Below, in pieces: positions 42,721 through 52,042 of a stretch of 64,000 bases of DNA. The DNA lies in the NCBI GenBank assembly GCA_036654095.1, contig JAVVSR010000001.1, forward strand, positions 255,999 to 319,998, read 5' to 3'. A program made the translations under genes and the position numbers. The stretch's first letter is position 1, and each line of letters starts with the position of its first letter. This stretch comes from JAVVSR01 sp036654095. GTDB lineage: Bacteria > Bacillota > Clostridia > Christensenellales > CAG-917. The notes under the pieces were generated by a model. That model ran no database searches. It worked only from the letters and a program-made list of their open reading frames with translations, and had not been told where the DNA came from.

Positions 42721-44490
42721 TTAAAGCAATTCAGCTAGTTTTAAAAAACATTTTGCAGTAGCTAGCGCATCATCAATAGCTTGGTGCGCATTTTCAATCG
42801 ATACATCAAAATATTTACAAACCGCTGCAAGATTATTTTTTGGTAACCTTAATTTAGTTTGCGCCAAAACTAAAGTATCCATAACATCATTGTCAAATTT
42901 ATATCCATACGACTTTGCATATCGATATAAAATCGGCAAATCATATGAAATTATATTGTGTCCAACTAGCACGGCGCCGCGTGAAAACTTAAAAAAATCT
43001 GGCAATATATTTTCAAATTCCGGCGCGGATAAAACCATATCGTCTGTAATTTTGTGAATGTTAGTGCTTTCTTCCGGAATATGGCACATTGGATTGACAT
43101 AAGAAGAAAACGTTTCAACAATTCTTCCGTCGGATATTTTAACCGCGCCAATTTGTACTATCGAAACGGTTTTAACATCTAAACCAGTCGTTTCAAAGTC
43201 AAAAACAACAAATGTTTTGCTTTTTAAAAATGTTGAACTCTCTTTTTCCCTGTCAATAAACTCCGAAATATCCGCTTGTTCTATTTCACGGTATTTTTCA
43301 GGAACAACTTTTTGATAGCTCGAATTTTCCGTTCTAATAGGCGCCGCTGTATTTATTGTTGAAAAATCAATTTCCGCTAACCATATTTTATCGACGTACA
43401 TCTGTAAAATATCAAAATTACTGTCACTTTTTTTAAGCTTTCCCGAGCAAATTACCTCGGCGTCATCTTTTAAAAACTTATTAAGTTTCTCATTATTTAA
43501 AACTTTTGGAAAACATATTATCGGAAGCGTGCCTGTTGTATCGTTTAAATTAAAGCAATATCGTACCAACTTTTCGTCGGTAGTATTGATTTTATATTTC
43601 GTTTTTTTACCATCGACTTGACCAAAGTTTTTATTTAAATATTCAAACTTATTTACCCTCGAAACTTTGCCACAAATAACCGCATTATCCTGTGGTTCTT
43701 TTGAATCGGAAATGTACGTCGGACGACTAAATGGATAACCGCTTCCATATATAGGTTCGCCAACATTAACATCTACTTGATGTGACCCTAAAAATAAAGT
43801 TATATTATTTGGTTTCATTTCCGTGTCATCAACATCATTCAAATTATCCGTTGAATTAAGTTCAACTTGATTAATTCCATTATTATCAAAAGTTACATTT
43901 ATAACTCTATTTCCAATCATTTTTTCAATATTTTTCTTGATATTTTGATTAATTTGCTTTTTTTCTGTTGCGCTAGGAACGCGCGTCACATATTCAATAT
44001 CAATATTCTCAACAAAATTCTCAAGTAAAACATTTTCAAGTTTGCTTTTAAGACTTGGGTCGCTTAATATCGAAATCACATTTGCAAATGAAGTTATTGT
44101 AACCTTTATGTAATAATCATCTACTATAATATCAATATCGTCAACGGTTAAATATGTCGATAAAAAAGATTCGTTTTTTGACAAACAATCAATAACTTTG
44201 GAACGCACCAATTCAACATCTGCGTACGCCTTGCTAAAACTTGCGGTTATTTTAATGTCATTTGGCAACAATTTTGAACAAAAATTTAAAACATCTTTAA
44301 TATCATTATCATTAAATACCGCCTTATTGACCTTGTCATTTGCTAATTTTTTGTCAGAAAGCATATCGTATCTAATTAAAAAATAAATACATAGTAGTTT
44401 TTTTTCCAAGCTATATTCGGCTTTTAAAAATCGCAAATAAGGATACTTATTGTTTGTTATTTTTTTAAATTCCTCATCAAACTTTTTCAT
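42721..44490 (-). CDS. PolC-derived protein: N-terminal region, OB-like region and DEDDh 3'-5' exonuclease, no polymerase
   Basis: The 589-residue protein sits at the conserved polC position (ispG upstream, rimP downstream). The N-terminal 200 residues resemble the PolC N-terminal domains, then an OB-like region (about 270-375), and an exonuclease (about 427-589) with FDFETTGL, HNIISYDLPIL and HQAIDDA carrying all DEDDh residues. The PHP domain normally around the exonuclease and the polymerase after it are absent, with a clean stop. The ATG at 44490 was chosen for GAGG upstream; it overlaps ispG by 14 nt. It may proofread for another polymerase or act alone. It is not a frameshift product as far as can be read. 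Confidence 0.82.
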   Translation of the reverse strand: MKKFDEEFKKITNNKYPYLRFLKAEYSLEKKLLCIYFLIRYDMLSDKKLANDKVNKAVFNDNDIKDVLNFCSKLLPNDIKITASFSKAYADVELVRSKVIDCLSKNESFLSTYLTVDDIDIIVDDYYIKVTITSFANVISILSDPSLKSKLENVLLENFVENIDIEYVTRVPSATEKKQINQNIKKNIEKMIGNRVINVTFDNNGINQVELNSTDNLNDVDDTEMKPNNITLFLGSHQVDVNVGEPIYGSGYPFSRPTYISDSKEPQDNAVICGKVSRVNKFEYLNKNFGQVDGKKTKYKINTTDEKLVRYCFNLNDTTGTLPIICFPKVLNNEKLNKFLKDDAEVICSGKLKKSDSNFDILQMYVDKIWLAEIDFSTINTAAPIRTENSSYQKVVPEKYREIEQADISEFIDREKESSTFLKSKTFVVFDFETTGLDVKTVSIVQIGAVKISDGRIVETFSSYVNPMCHIPEESTNIHKITDDMVLSAPEFENILPDFFKFSRGAVLVGHNIISYDLPILYRYAKSYGYKFDNDVMDTLVLAQTKLRLPKNNLAAVCKYFDVSIENAHQAIDDALATAKCFLKLAELL

Positions 44491-45520
44491 TAGTAGCCTC
44501 ATTTATCATCGCTTCAAATTCCGCCATTATTTTGTCATTTTCAATTACTTTAATTTTTTTACCATTTTTAAACAAAATCGAATGACCAACGCCACCCGCT
44601 ACACCAAAATCGGCATCGCCAGCTTCGCCAATTCCATTAACAACACAGCCCATAACAGCGATTTTAAGCGGCAAATCTAAACTAGCTGTCAATTTTTCAA
44701 CTTTATTTGCAAGTTCCGCCACGGGGATATTTGTCCTAGCGCACGTGGGACACGCTATAACCTCAACACCTTTTTTCAAACCTAAACTAGTAAGCAAAAT
44801 TTTGCCTGCAATAACCTCTTTAGTAGGCTCGTCCGCAAGCGAAACTCTTATCGTGTTGCCAATACCGTTTAAAAGCAGCGCGCCAATTCCAACGGAATTT
44901 TTAATAATACCACGTTCAAAAGTACCAGCCTCCGTAACTCCGATATGCAATGGATAATCGGAAACTTCGCTAAACAGTTTATTGGCATTTACCATATTTT
45001 TAATGTTTGACGACTTTATGGACACGATAGTATTATAAAAATTAGCTTTTTCAAGAATAGTTATATGTTTAAGCGCGCTTTTCACCAAAGCGTCCACGCG
45101 AGGTAAATGATTAAATTCACTTTCTAGAGAGCCTTCATTAACACCGATACGTATCGGGATTTCCCTTTCGCGAAGAAAGTCTGCAACATATTTAACTTTT
45201 TGTTCGCCACCGATATTACCCGGATTTATCCTAATTTTACTTGCGCCGTTTTCAGCCGAAAGTATTGCAAGCTTATAGTCAAAATGGATATCTGCAACAA
45301 GCGGAATATGTATGCCTTTCACAATTTCATTTAAAGCAAGCCCTGCGCGCTCGTTATTAACCGAAACGCGTACAATGTCACAACCAACGGACTCAAGTTC
45401 CAAAATTTGTTTTATGGTTGCAGAAACATCCTCGGTCAACGTATTGCACATCGACTGAACAGTAATTGGCGAATTTCCGCCAATAGCTATATTTTTAACT
45501 TTAATTTCTCTTGTTTTCAT
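44477..45520 (-). CDS. ispG: (E)-4-hydroxy-3-methylbut-2-enyl-diphosphate synthase
   Basis: The 347-residue protein has the TIM barrel (VQSMCNTLTEDV, DIHFDYKLA, RINPGNIG) and a C-terminal iron-sulfur domain with CPTCARTNIP and VMGCVVNGIGEAGDADFG, providing the cluster cysteines. It makes HMBPP in the MEP pathway. It lies 50 nt after rseP. Confidence 0.96.
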   Translation of the reverse strand: MKTREIKVKNIAIGGNSPITVQSMCNTLTEDVSATIKQILELESVGCDIVRVSVNNERAGLALNEIVKGIHIPLVADIHFDYKLAILSAENGASKIRINPGNIGGEQKVKYVADFLREREIPIRIGVNEGSLESEFNHLPRVDALVKSALKHITILEKANFYNTIVSIKSSNIKNMVNANKLFSEVSDYPLHIGVTEAGTFERGIIKNSVGIGALLLNGIGNTIRVSLADEPTKEVIAGKILLTSLGLKKGVEVIACPTCARTNIPVAELANKVEKLTASLDLPLKIAVMGCVVNGIGEAGDADFGVAGGVGHSILFKNGKKIKVIENDKIMAEFEAMINEATNEKV

Positions 45521-45570
45521 ATTGAATACTTGTATTATGCCCTAAATTATATTTTAACTAATAGTGAAAA

Positions 45571-47151
45571 TTAACTCAACAGATGAAATATATCAACAAA
45601 TATTGTAAAAGTAAACAATAATACAAGCCCAACCGTATGGATAATTGCCTCAACTTTTCGGTTTATTGGTTTCTTTCTAATCCATTCAATAATTGTAAAC
45701 ACGATTTTTGAGCCGTCAAGCGCGGGTAACGGAAGCAAGTTCATAACCGCTAAGTTTGCAGATAGAATACAAGTTATATATATCAAGTACGGAAAACCGC
45801 CAGTTTGGACGCCTTGACTTACTGTTGATATAACAGTTATAGGACCGCCTGCTGTTTCAAGCCCGATTTTACCTGTAATTAACGCGCCAAGTAGAGCGAG
45901 GATTTTAAATACAATAAAGAAACTGTACGTAAAACTTCTTCCAAGTGACCTAAAGAAACCTAATTTTGCGGTATCAAGTTGCCGAGTAAAACCATAATTG
46001 TATGTTTCAAGGCCGTTTGGATTTTCAGCGTCGGGACTAACCGATGTATATCGATACTCAGAACTTATATATTTTGAGCCAAAATCATGCAAATAATTGC
46101 CCTTAAAATCTATAACTGAATTGGGCTTAACAACTATTGGAACAGTAAAGTCTTCGCCGTCGATGGTTTGCCCAAACAATAATACGTCGTTTTGTTTTAA
46201 AGTACTTATCGCGCCATATTCGGCATCTGTCAAAGCAGGAAGAAAAGTATTGTTTATGTGCTTCAGTCGGTCGCCTTGCTTAATTATTGTAACAAAACAT
46301 TTAATTTCACTTGTAGAACCATCTGAATTAACCCGTTCATACAAAAGTTCAGTACCGCTTGTCATATTTGCTTTTTTTTCAGCAAGTTTTGCATCGCTCA
46401 TTTTTGAAACTTTTTTACCGTCAATTTCAACGAGTTTATCATTAGACGAAATATCAACCACTTCATAGCGTTCATTATTGACTATTTGTAAAAATTGATA
46501 AAAACTAGAAGTTGCCGTCGGCGCAACATAGGAATATGCGCCCTTTTTGATAGTAAACTTCATAGTTTTGCCATTACGCAAAACTTTTATTTCGGCAGTA
46601 TCTCCACATTTTTCAAACATTTTTGAAAAATCGTCAGACATAAGAATGTGCTTAATTTTCCCGTCAACTGAAAGTATAATGTCGCCTTCTTGAACTGTCT
46701 GACTATTCGCGGCAACGCTATCGGGATAAATTTTTGAAACGACAGCTACGCTTTCTCCATATGCGCAAAAGAATATTGTAATAATAATCATTGCGGAAAT
46801 AAAGTTAAAGAACGCGCCCATAAACAAAACGATAAGACGCTTCCAAGGAGCCTTATTGTTAAAAGCGGCTGGATTTGATTTATCCTTTTCCTCGTCCTCG
46901 CCCTCAAACGCGCAATAACCGCCCAATGGAATTGGACGTATGGAAAATTGTTCGCCACTTTTAAGCTTCTTTTTAAAGATAGGAGGCCCAAAACCAATAG
47001 CAAACTCGTTTATTTGAAATCCTAATTTTTTACCTGCAATATAATGCCCGAACTCGTGCACGACAATCATAAACATTAGCGCGCCAAGAGCTACAAGGAC
47101 ATATAAAATACTTGTTAATACGCTCGTAAACGAGCATAGCAATGATAACAT
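45571..47151 (-). CDS. rseP: RseP/RasP-type site-2 intramembrane protease with PDZ domain
   Basis: The 526-residue protein has HEFGH in the first helix (about 29-33), a PDZ-like region near 145-200, a large extra soluble region (about 200-370) and C-terminal helices with LLPLPALDG. It is longer than Bacillus RasP (about 420), mostly because of the region after the PDZ, which may be a second PDZ. It cleaves membrane proteins such as anti-sigma factors. Confidence 0.95.
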   Translation of the reverse strand: MLSLLCSFTSVLTSILYVLVALGALMFMIVVHEFGHYIAGKKLGFQINEFAIGFGPPIFKKKLKSGEQFSIRPIPLGGYCAFEGEDEEKDKSNPAAFNNKAPWKRLIVLFMGAFFNFISAMIIITIFFCAYGESVAVVSKIYPDSVAANSQTVQEGDIILSVDGKIKHILMSDDFSKMFEKCGDTAEIKVLRNGKTMKFTIKKGAYSYVAPTATSSFYQFLQIVNNERYEVVDISSNDKLVEIDGKKVSKMSDAKLAEKKANMTSGTELLYERVNSDGSTSEIKCFVTIIKQGDRLKHINNTFLPALTDAEYGAISTLKQNDVLLFGQTIDGEDFTVPIVVKPNSVIDFKGNYLHDFGSKYISSEYRYTSVSPDAENPNGLETYNYGFTRQLDTAKLGFFRSLGRSFTYSFFIVFKILALLGALITGKIGLETAGGPITVISTVSQGVQTGGFPYLIYITCILSANLAVMNLLPLPALDGSKIVFTIIEWIRKKPINRKVEAIIHTVGLVLLFTFTIFVDIFHLLS

Positions 47152-47159
47152 TTAATCTC

Positions 47160-48293
47160 CTAATATTTAAGCATACTTCTAATATATTTTTTAACAGTCA
47201 CATCTATGCTAATAACTTCATCAACACTGCTCAAGCGACCCGCGCGGACGAAACCCAGCGCCATTTCAAGATAACGCGGAATATCATTAAACGATATGCG
47301 CCCTTCAAGGAATGCAGGCACTACAACCTCGTCGGCAGCAGATAGCGCAATTACGCTTGCCTCGCCTAGTTTTGTTGATTCAAGCGCCAGTGACAAACAT
47401 CTGAATTTCGATAAATTTGGGCGTTCAAAGTGCATAGTTCCAATACGAGTTAAGTCAAGCGACGGAATACCGCTTTCAATTCGGTCGGGATATGACAACG
47501 CTAATTGTACAGGAAGGCGCATATCAGGATAAGACATACACGCAATCAACGTATTATCTATATACTCAACCATTGAATGTACGACACTCTCGGGGTGTAT
47601 AATTACATCAACTTTTTCAAGAGGCACATCAAATAAGTTCATAGCTTCGATAACCTCAAACCCTTTGTTCATAAGAGTTGCGCTATCAATAGTAACCTTT
47701 TGCCCCATTTTCCATACAGGATGACGCATTGCAAGTTGTGGCGTCACAGTCGCAAGTTGCTCCAAAGTGTAATCTTTAAACGGCCCGCCGCTCGCTGTTA
47801 GTATCAGTCGTTTAATTTCATTATGTTGCCCAGCTTTTAAACATTGCCATATTGCGCTATGTTCGCTGTCTACTGGAATTATTTTCGCATTGTTCTTTTT
47901 GCAACAATCCATTAAAAAACGACCAGCCGAAACAATAGGTTCTTTATTTGCCATACCAAGAATACAGCCGTTTTTGAGAATATTTATTGATGGTTTTAAT
48001 CCGCTTAACCCAACCATTGCGTTTAAATAAATGTCAGTCTTAATAGAACTTAACTCATCAATCGAAATAACTTGAACAAAAGGCGGTTTAATTTTAACAA
48101 ATTCTCGTCTGGCGTCCTCATCGGTAATTGCAACGTAACGCGGTTTAAACTCTTGAATTTGTTTAACTAAAAGCTGAATGTTCTTATTTGTTGAAAGCCC
48201 TGTTAATTTAAACTGTTCTGGATTGCGTTTAATTATATCCAATGCTTGATTTCCAACCGAACCAGTGCTACCTAAAATCATAACTTGTTTCAT
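47160..48293 (-). CDS. dxr: 1-deoxy-D-xylulose 5-phosphate reductoisomerase
   Basis: The 377-residue protein has the NADPH site GSTGSVGNQALD, catalytic region PVDSEHSAIWQCL and LTASGGPFKDYTL. Second step of the MEP pathway, after Dxs. It is in the rseP-dxr-cdsA-uppS block. Confidence 0.96.
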   Translation of the reverse strand: MKQVMILGSTGSVGNQALDIIKRNPEQFKLTGLSTNKNIQLLVKQIQEFKPRYVAITDEDARREFVKIKPPFVQVISIDELSSIKTDIYLNAMVGLSGLKPSINILKNGCILGMANKEPIVSAGRFLMDCCKKNNAKIIPVDSEHSAIWQCLKAGQHNEIKRLILTASGGPFKDYTLEQLATVTPQLAMRHPVWKMGQKVTIDSATLMNKGFEVIEAMNLFDVPLEKVDVIIHPESVVHSMVEYIDNTLIACMSYPDMRLPVQLALSYPDRIESGIPSLDLTRIGTMHFERPNLSKFRCLSLALESTKLGEASVIALSAADEVVVPAFLEGRISFNDIPRYLEMALGFVRAGRLSSVDEVISIDVTVKKYIRSMLKY

Positions 48294-48463
48294 ATTAAGC
48301 CCTCTCTATTAAACTTATTGCCAAAATATCTGCGTAACAAATATTTTTAATAACCCGTGTTTCAACAAATATATTTCAAAACAACGTGGATTTTGCCATA
48401 TTGCCCCTGTTTTACGCTAAATACGTACAAAAAATGTAATACTATAAAATAACATTATACAAA

Positions 48464-49303
48464 TTAATATATTATTTCAAATGCAATAGTCAACAAAACA
48501 AGCATAAACATAATGCTGTCAATCCTATCTAGCGCGCCACCGTGACCCGGGAAAATATTGCCATAATCTTTTATATTAAGCGCTCGTTTAATGCGACTGG
48601 CCGCCAAATCTCCAAGTTCGCTAAATACACCGCCTATTATACCTAATACTAAAAATATTGCGACCGACACTCCTACACTTGACGACAATGGAATATATCC
48701 AAAAGTAACAACTTTATAATAATCAAACAATAGGAAAAACATTATTGATGCCAATATCGCGCCAAACAAACCACCTATCGCGCCTGCAACTGTTTTTTTG
48801 GGGCTAATTGTTGGACAAAGTTTTTTACCCTTAATAAGCGTTCCTAATAAATACGCAAATGTATCTGAAAAAACAGGTACAAATATTGCAAAACTTATTG
48901 TAAACATTGCGCTATAATTTTTTGTCAACAAAAATGCAAGTACTAAAAATCCATAAGGATAAATTAAAGTAAATATTGTTGCTAATAAATCCTTAATTTC
49001 CATATCGCTTTTAAACGTAAATATAGTCAAAGTAACAAGCGCGCAACTGCTAAAAGCAATAAAAATACCATTCATTCCAAAGAAATGCCAAAGAGGATAT
49101 ATGCATATGGCAAGTAAAATTAACGGAATACAATTATTTTTAAAACCAGATTTACGAAAACTTCGGTAAATTTCATAGCAACCAAGTGTCGCGAAAGCCA
49201 GTATAAGCGCATCAATAAATATGTAGCTTTTAACAGCTCCAAAATAAACCATACAAACTACAAAACCAACTAAAATCACACTAGTAATACTACGTTTTAG
49301 CAT
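48464..49303 (-). CDS. cdsA: Phosphatidate cytidylyltransferase
   Basis: The 279-residue protein has about seven to eight membrane helices and the family signature KDYGNIFPGHGGALDRIDS near the C-terminus. It makes CDP-diacylglycerol for phospholipid synthesis. It follows uppS with no gap. Confidence 0.94.
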   Translation of the reverse strand: MLKRSITSVILVGFVVCMVYFGAVKSYIFIDALILAFATLGCYEIYRSFRKSGFKNNCIPLILLAICIYPLWHFFGMNGIFIAFSSCALVTLTIFTFKSDMEIKDLLATIFTLIYPYGFLVLAFLLTKNYSAMFTISFAIFVPVFSDTFAYLLGTLIKGKKLCPTISPKKTVAGAIGGLFGAILASIMFFLLFDYYKVVTFGYIPLSSSVGVSVAIFLVLGIIGGVFSELGDLAASRIKRALNIKDYGNIFPGHGGALDRIDSIMFMLVLLTIAFEIIY

Positions 49304-50002
49304 TTACTCCTCCAGTGTACAGCCGCCATAGCGTCTATCGCGGCAACTATATTCCGTCAAAATTTTTTCAATTTGTTTTTTATTAAAATCAGGCCACAAA
49401 GCATTTACAAATATTAACTCCGCATAAGCCGATTGATACAGCAAAAAATTGCTTAAACGATGTTCGCCGCTAGCTCTGACAATAACATCGGGATTAGGCT
49501 GACCTGCTGTATACAATAAATTTTCAAACTGTACGCCGTCAACTGGTTTTCCGATACATATGGCCTTGTTTACCGCCTGCAAAATTTCTTCTTGGCCACC
49601 ATAATTTAGCGCAATGTTTAATGTCAACGTTTTGCAACTTGCAGTTTTTTCAGAAACGCGGTCAATCGATTTAATTACATCATCTGAAAGGCCGTCGCGA
49701 CTGCCGATAAACAAAACACGAATATCGCGTTCAAGCAAAAATTTAAGTTCACGCTTGTTAAAATCGGTAACCATATTGAAAATAGCGTCAATTTCATCTT
49801 GTGGCCTTGACCAATTTTCCGTGCTGAACGCATAAACGGTCATAAAATGTATTTTATATTCTAAAATTGCAATAATAACTTTTTTTAATGCCTTAGCGCC
49901 CGCATTATGGCCAACGGAACGAGGTAAGCCTCTTTTTTTAGCCCACCTACCATTGCCGTCCATAATAAACCCGATGTGTCTAGGTAATTTCAAATTTTCC
50001 AT
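49304..50002 (-). CDS. uppS: Undecaprenyl diphosphate synthase
   Basis: The 232-residue cis-prenyltransferase has HIGFIMDGNGRWAKKRGLPR (residues 9-28) and the C-terminal VRASGEHRLSNFLLYQSAYAEL motif (shown here split at ASGEHRLSNFLLYQ). It makes the lipid carrier for peptidoglycan and uses farnesyl diphosphate from ispA. Confidence 0.96.
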   Translation of the reverse strand: MENLKLPRHIGFIMDGNGRWAKKRGLPRSVGHNAGAKALKKVIIAILEYKIHFMTVYAFSTENWSRPQDEIDAIFNMVTDFNKRELKFLLERDIRVLFIGSRDGLSDDVIKSIDRVSEKTASCKTLTLNIALNYGGQEEILQAVNKAICIGKPVDGVQFENLLYTAGQPNPDVIVRASGEHRLSNFLLYQSAYAELIFVNALWPDFNKKQIEKILTEYSCRDRRYGGCTLEE

Positions 50003-50053
50003 AGTCTGCGCCTTGTTGTAAATGTGGCTTAACTAAACAAGCCATATTTATGC

Positions 50054-50245
50054 TTAAATTTTAACTAAAAATCTAGAAACTGTTAATTTTGCAACACTTC
50101 CCAAAATATCAGCTTTAACAACAAGTTCACAATCAAATACAGTTTCTCGCTTGTTGTTATTATAAACAATTTCAATATCGGTTATGCCATTTTCTTGCAA
50201 AATGCGTTTAGCTTCAATTAAGTTTTTCCCTATTAAGTCGCGCAT
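50054..50245 (-). CDS. Small PASTA-like protein of unknown function
   Basis: The 63-residue protein lies between frr and uppS, starting 1 nt into the frr stop. The first half (LIGKNLIEAKRILQENGI) resembles the start of a PASTA repeat; no membrane helix or signal is present. No ORF is usual here in Bacillus. Codon use and overlap with frr suggest a true gene, but the function is unknown. A chance ORF cannot be ruled out. Confidence 0.6.
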   Translation of the reverse strand: MRDLIGKNLIEAKRILQENGITDIEIVYNNNKRETVFDCELVVKADILGSVAKLTVSRFLVKI

Positions 50246-50820
50246 TATACGCTCATAACCTCTTGTTCCTTACTTTTAGACAATGTATCAATATTTTCAA
50301 TAAACGCATTTAAACGTTTGTCGACATCTTCCAAAAAAGTTTTAAGGTCATCTTCGGTAATAACGCTATCTTTCTTTAGCTTTTTAAGCTCCTCATTGGC
50401 GTCGCGACGATGATTTCGCGCGGCAACCTTAGCAGCTTCCGTAAGGTTTTTAATGTTTTTCACTAAGTCGCGGCGACGTTCCTCGGTAAGTTCGGGAAAG
50501 TTCATACGAATGACGGTGCCGTCGTTATTTGGTACAATACCCACATTTGCGGCAAGTATCGCGCGTTCAACATTTTTCAACGCTGATTTATCCCAAACGG
50601 AAATCATCAATACACGCGCTTCGGCGATAGTTACGTTTGCCATTTGATTAAGCGGAGTCAACGCTCCATAATAGTCAACAACTACCTTGTCTAAAATGTG
50701 CGGATTAGCGCGACCTGCTCGTATAGATAGCAACTCATTTTTTAAACCAGTAATAGTTTTTTCACAATCCTCGTCAAAACAGTCAAACAACAAGTCAATT
50801 TCCTCAATGCCGAATGCCAT
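50245..50820 (-). CDS. frr: Ribosome recycling factor
   Basis: The 191-residue protein has the RRF pattern: LLSIRAGRANPHILD near 30-45, VVDYYGALTPLNQMANVTI, and LTEERRRDLVKNIK. It splits the post-termination ribosome with EF-G. A GGAGG site precedes the ATG. Confidence 0.96.
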   Translation of the reverse strand: MAFGIEEIDLLFDCFDEDCEKTITGLKNELLSIRAGRANPHILDKVVVDYYGALTPLNQMANVTIAEARVLMISVWDKSALKNVERAILAANVGIVPNNDGTVIRMNFPELTEERRRDLVKNIKNLTEAAKVAARNHRRDANEELKKLKKDSVITEDDLKTFLEDVDKRLNAFIENIDTLSKSKEQEVMSV

Positions 50821-50859
50821 AATACCCTCCTTAAATAGAAAAAGTTTATATTATTTAAT

Positions 50860-50888
50860 ATTATAACAAAAATTAGAAAATTTTGCAA
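50860..50888 (-). promoter_or_regulatory. SigA-type promoter of frr-uppS-cdsA-dxr
   Basis: Minus strand: -35 TTGCAA (50888-50883), 17-nt spacer, -10 TATAAT (50865-50860), about 40 nt before the frr ATG. Confidence 0.8.
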
Positions 50889-51184
50889 GTTTATATAAAA
50901 AATACTTACGCAATAACAAAACAAAGTTTTAGTTAAAATAAAAGATAATCCGATTAAATACGTAATTAAAATAATATCAATTTAAATTACAATATTTATT
51001 TGATATAAACAATTAAAATTTTAAAAAAACTTAAATAATATTAAGGCTTTTAACAATATATAAATTAATAAAATTTTACAATTACAAATATAAAATTACA
51101 AATAGTAAACATAATATCTCATATTTATCAAATATTTACATAAATTTTGTAATTCATATAATTGTATATTTTAATTTAAAAAAA
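50889..51184. other. AT-rich intergenic region between pyrH and frr
   Basis: About 296 nt lie between the frr promoter and the pyrH terminator, the widest part of a 434-nt gap. I see A/T runs and no ORF, RNA signature or repeat. Confidence 0.6.
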
Positions 51185-51222
51185 GCGTAAAACAAAGCAA
51201 TTATAATACTTTGATTTTACGC
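51185..51222 (-). terminator. Terminator after pyrH
   Basis: GCGTAAAA/TTTTACGC and inner CAAAG/CTTTG enclose an AT loop, followed by T8 on the minus strand, 33 nt past the pyrH stop. Confidence 0.88.
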
Positions 51223-51254
51223 CTTAATTTTTTTGAAAACACTTTTGAAGTTCC

Positions 51255-51953
51255 CTATTTAATGATAGTTCCTATTTTTTGCCCTGTCGCCGCGCGGATA
51301 ATACTGTCAGGTTCATTTAATGCAAACGTAATAATAGGAATACAATTTTCCATACACAACGAAATTGCTGTTGTATCCATAACTTTTAAGCCTTTTTGGA
51401 TAACATCAAGATATGTCATTTCATCAAACTTAATTGCATTGGGATTAGTTTTGGGGTCACTGTCATAAACGCCATCAACATTTTTAGCTTGCAACAAAAC
51501 ATCTGCGCCAATTTCAGCAGCCCGTAATGCAGCGCCAGTATCGGTTGAAAAGTACGGATTTCCCGTTCCACAAGCAAAAATAACAACACGCCCTTTTTCC
51601 AAATGTCGCAATGCTTTACGCAAAATATATGGTTCAGCTACTCGCGTAATTGTCAAAGCAGTTTGCACTCGTGTAGGAATTTCACTTCTTTCCAAAGCGT
51701 CTTGTAATGCTAAAGCATTGATTACGGTTGCGAGCATACCCATATGGTCGGCAGTAGTCCTATCCATTTCATTGCCTTGGCGACCGCGCCAAAAGTTGCC
51801 ACCACCTATGATAATGCCAATTTGTATGCCGAGTTCGCGAACTTTTCTAATTTGCGAAACAACACCAGAAATAACATGATTATCAAGTCCAAATCCTTTT
51901 TCGCCAGATAGAGCCTCTCCGCTGATTTTAATAATAACTCTTTTATAAGCCAC
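51255..51953 (-). CDS. pyrH: UMP kinase
   Basis: The 232-residue protein has KISGEALSGEKGFGLD near the start, IIGGGNFWRGRQ, and TGNPYFSTDTGAALRAAEIG. The start is GTG at 51953 with GGAGGT 6 nt upstream, which gives the family-typical N-terminus; the ORF extending upstream has no site. It phosphorylates UMP. It follows tsf by 89 nt. Confidence 0.95.
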   Translation of the reverse strand: MAYKRVIIKISGEALSGEKGFGLDNHVISGVVSQIRKVRELGIQIGIIIGGGNFWRGRQGNEMDRTTADHMGMLATVINALALQDALERSEIPTRVQTALTITRVAEPYILRKALRHLEKGRVVIFACGTGNPYFSTDTGAALRAAEIGADVLLQAKNVDGVYDSDPKTNPNAIKFDEMTYLDVIQKGLKVMDTTAISLCMENCIPIITFALNEPDSIIRAATGQKIGTIIK

Positions 51954-52007
51954 AGTATGACCTCCGAATATCAAAATATCAAAAAATATTTTTAATTGCA
52001 AATTTAA

Positions 52008-52035
52008 ACAGGGAACACAAAAACGTGTTCCCTGT
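52008..52035 (-). terminator. Hairpin between tsf and pyrH
   Basis: An 11-bp inverted repeat ACAGGGAACAC/GTGTTCCCTGT with a 6-nt loop begins 8 nt after the tsf stop. The following T content is modest, so it may be an attenuator lowering pyrH relative to tsf, or an mRNA 3' stabiliser. Confidence 0.7.
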
Positions 52036-52042
52036 AAAGTGG

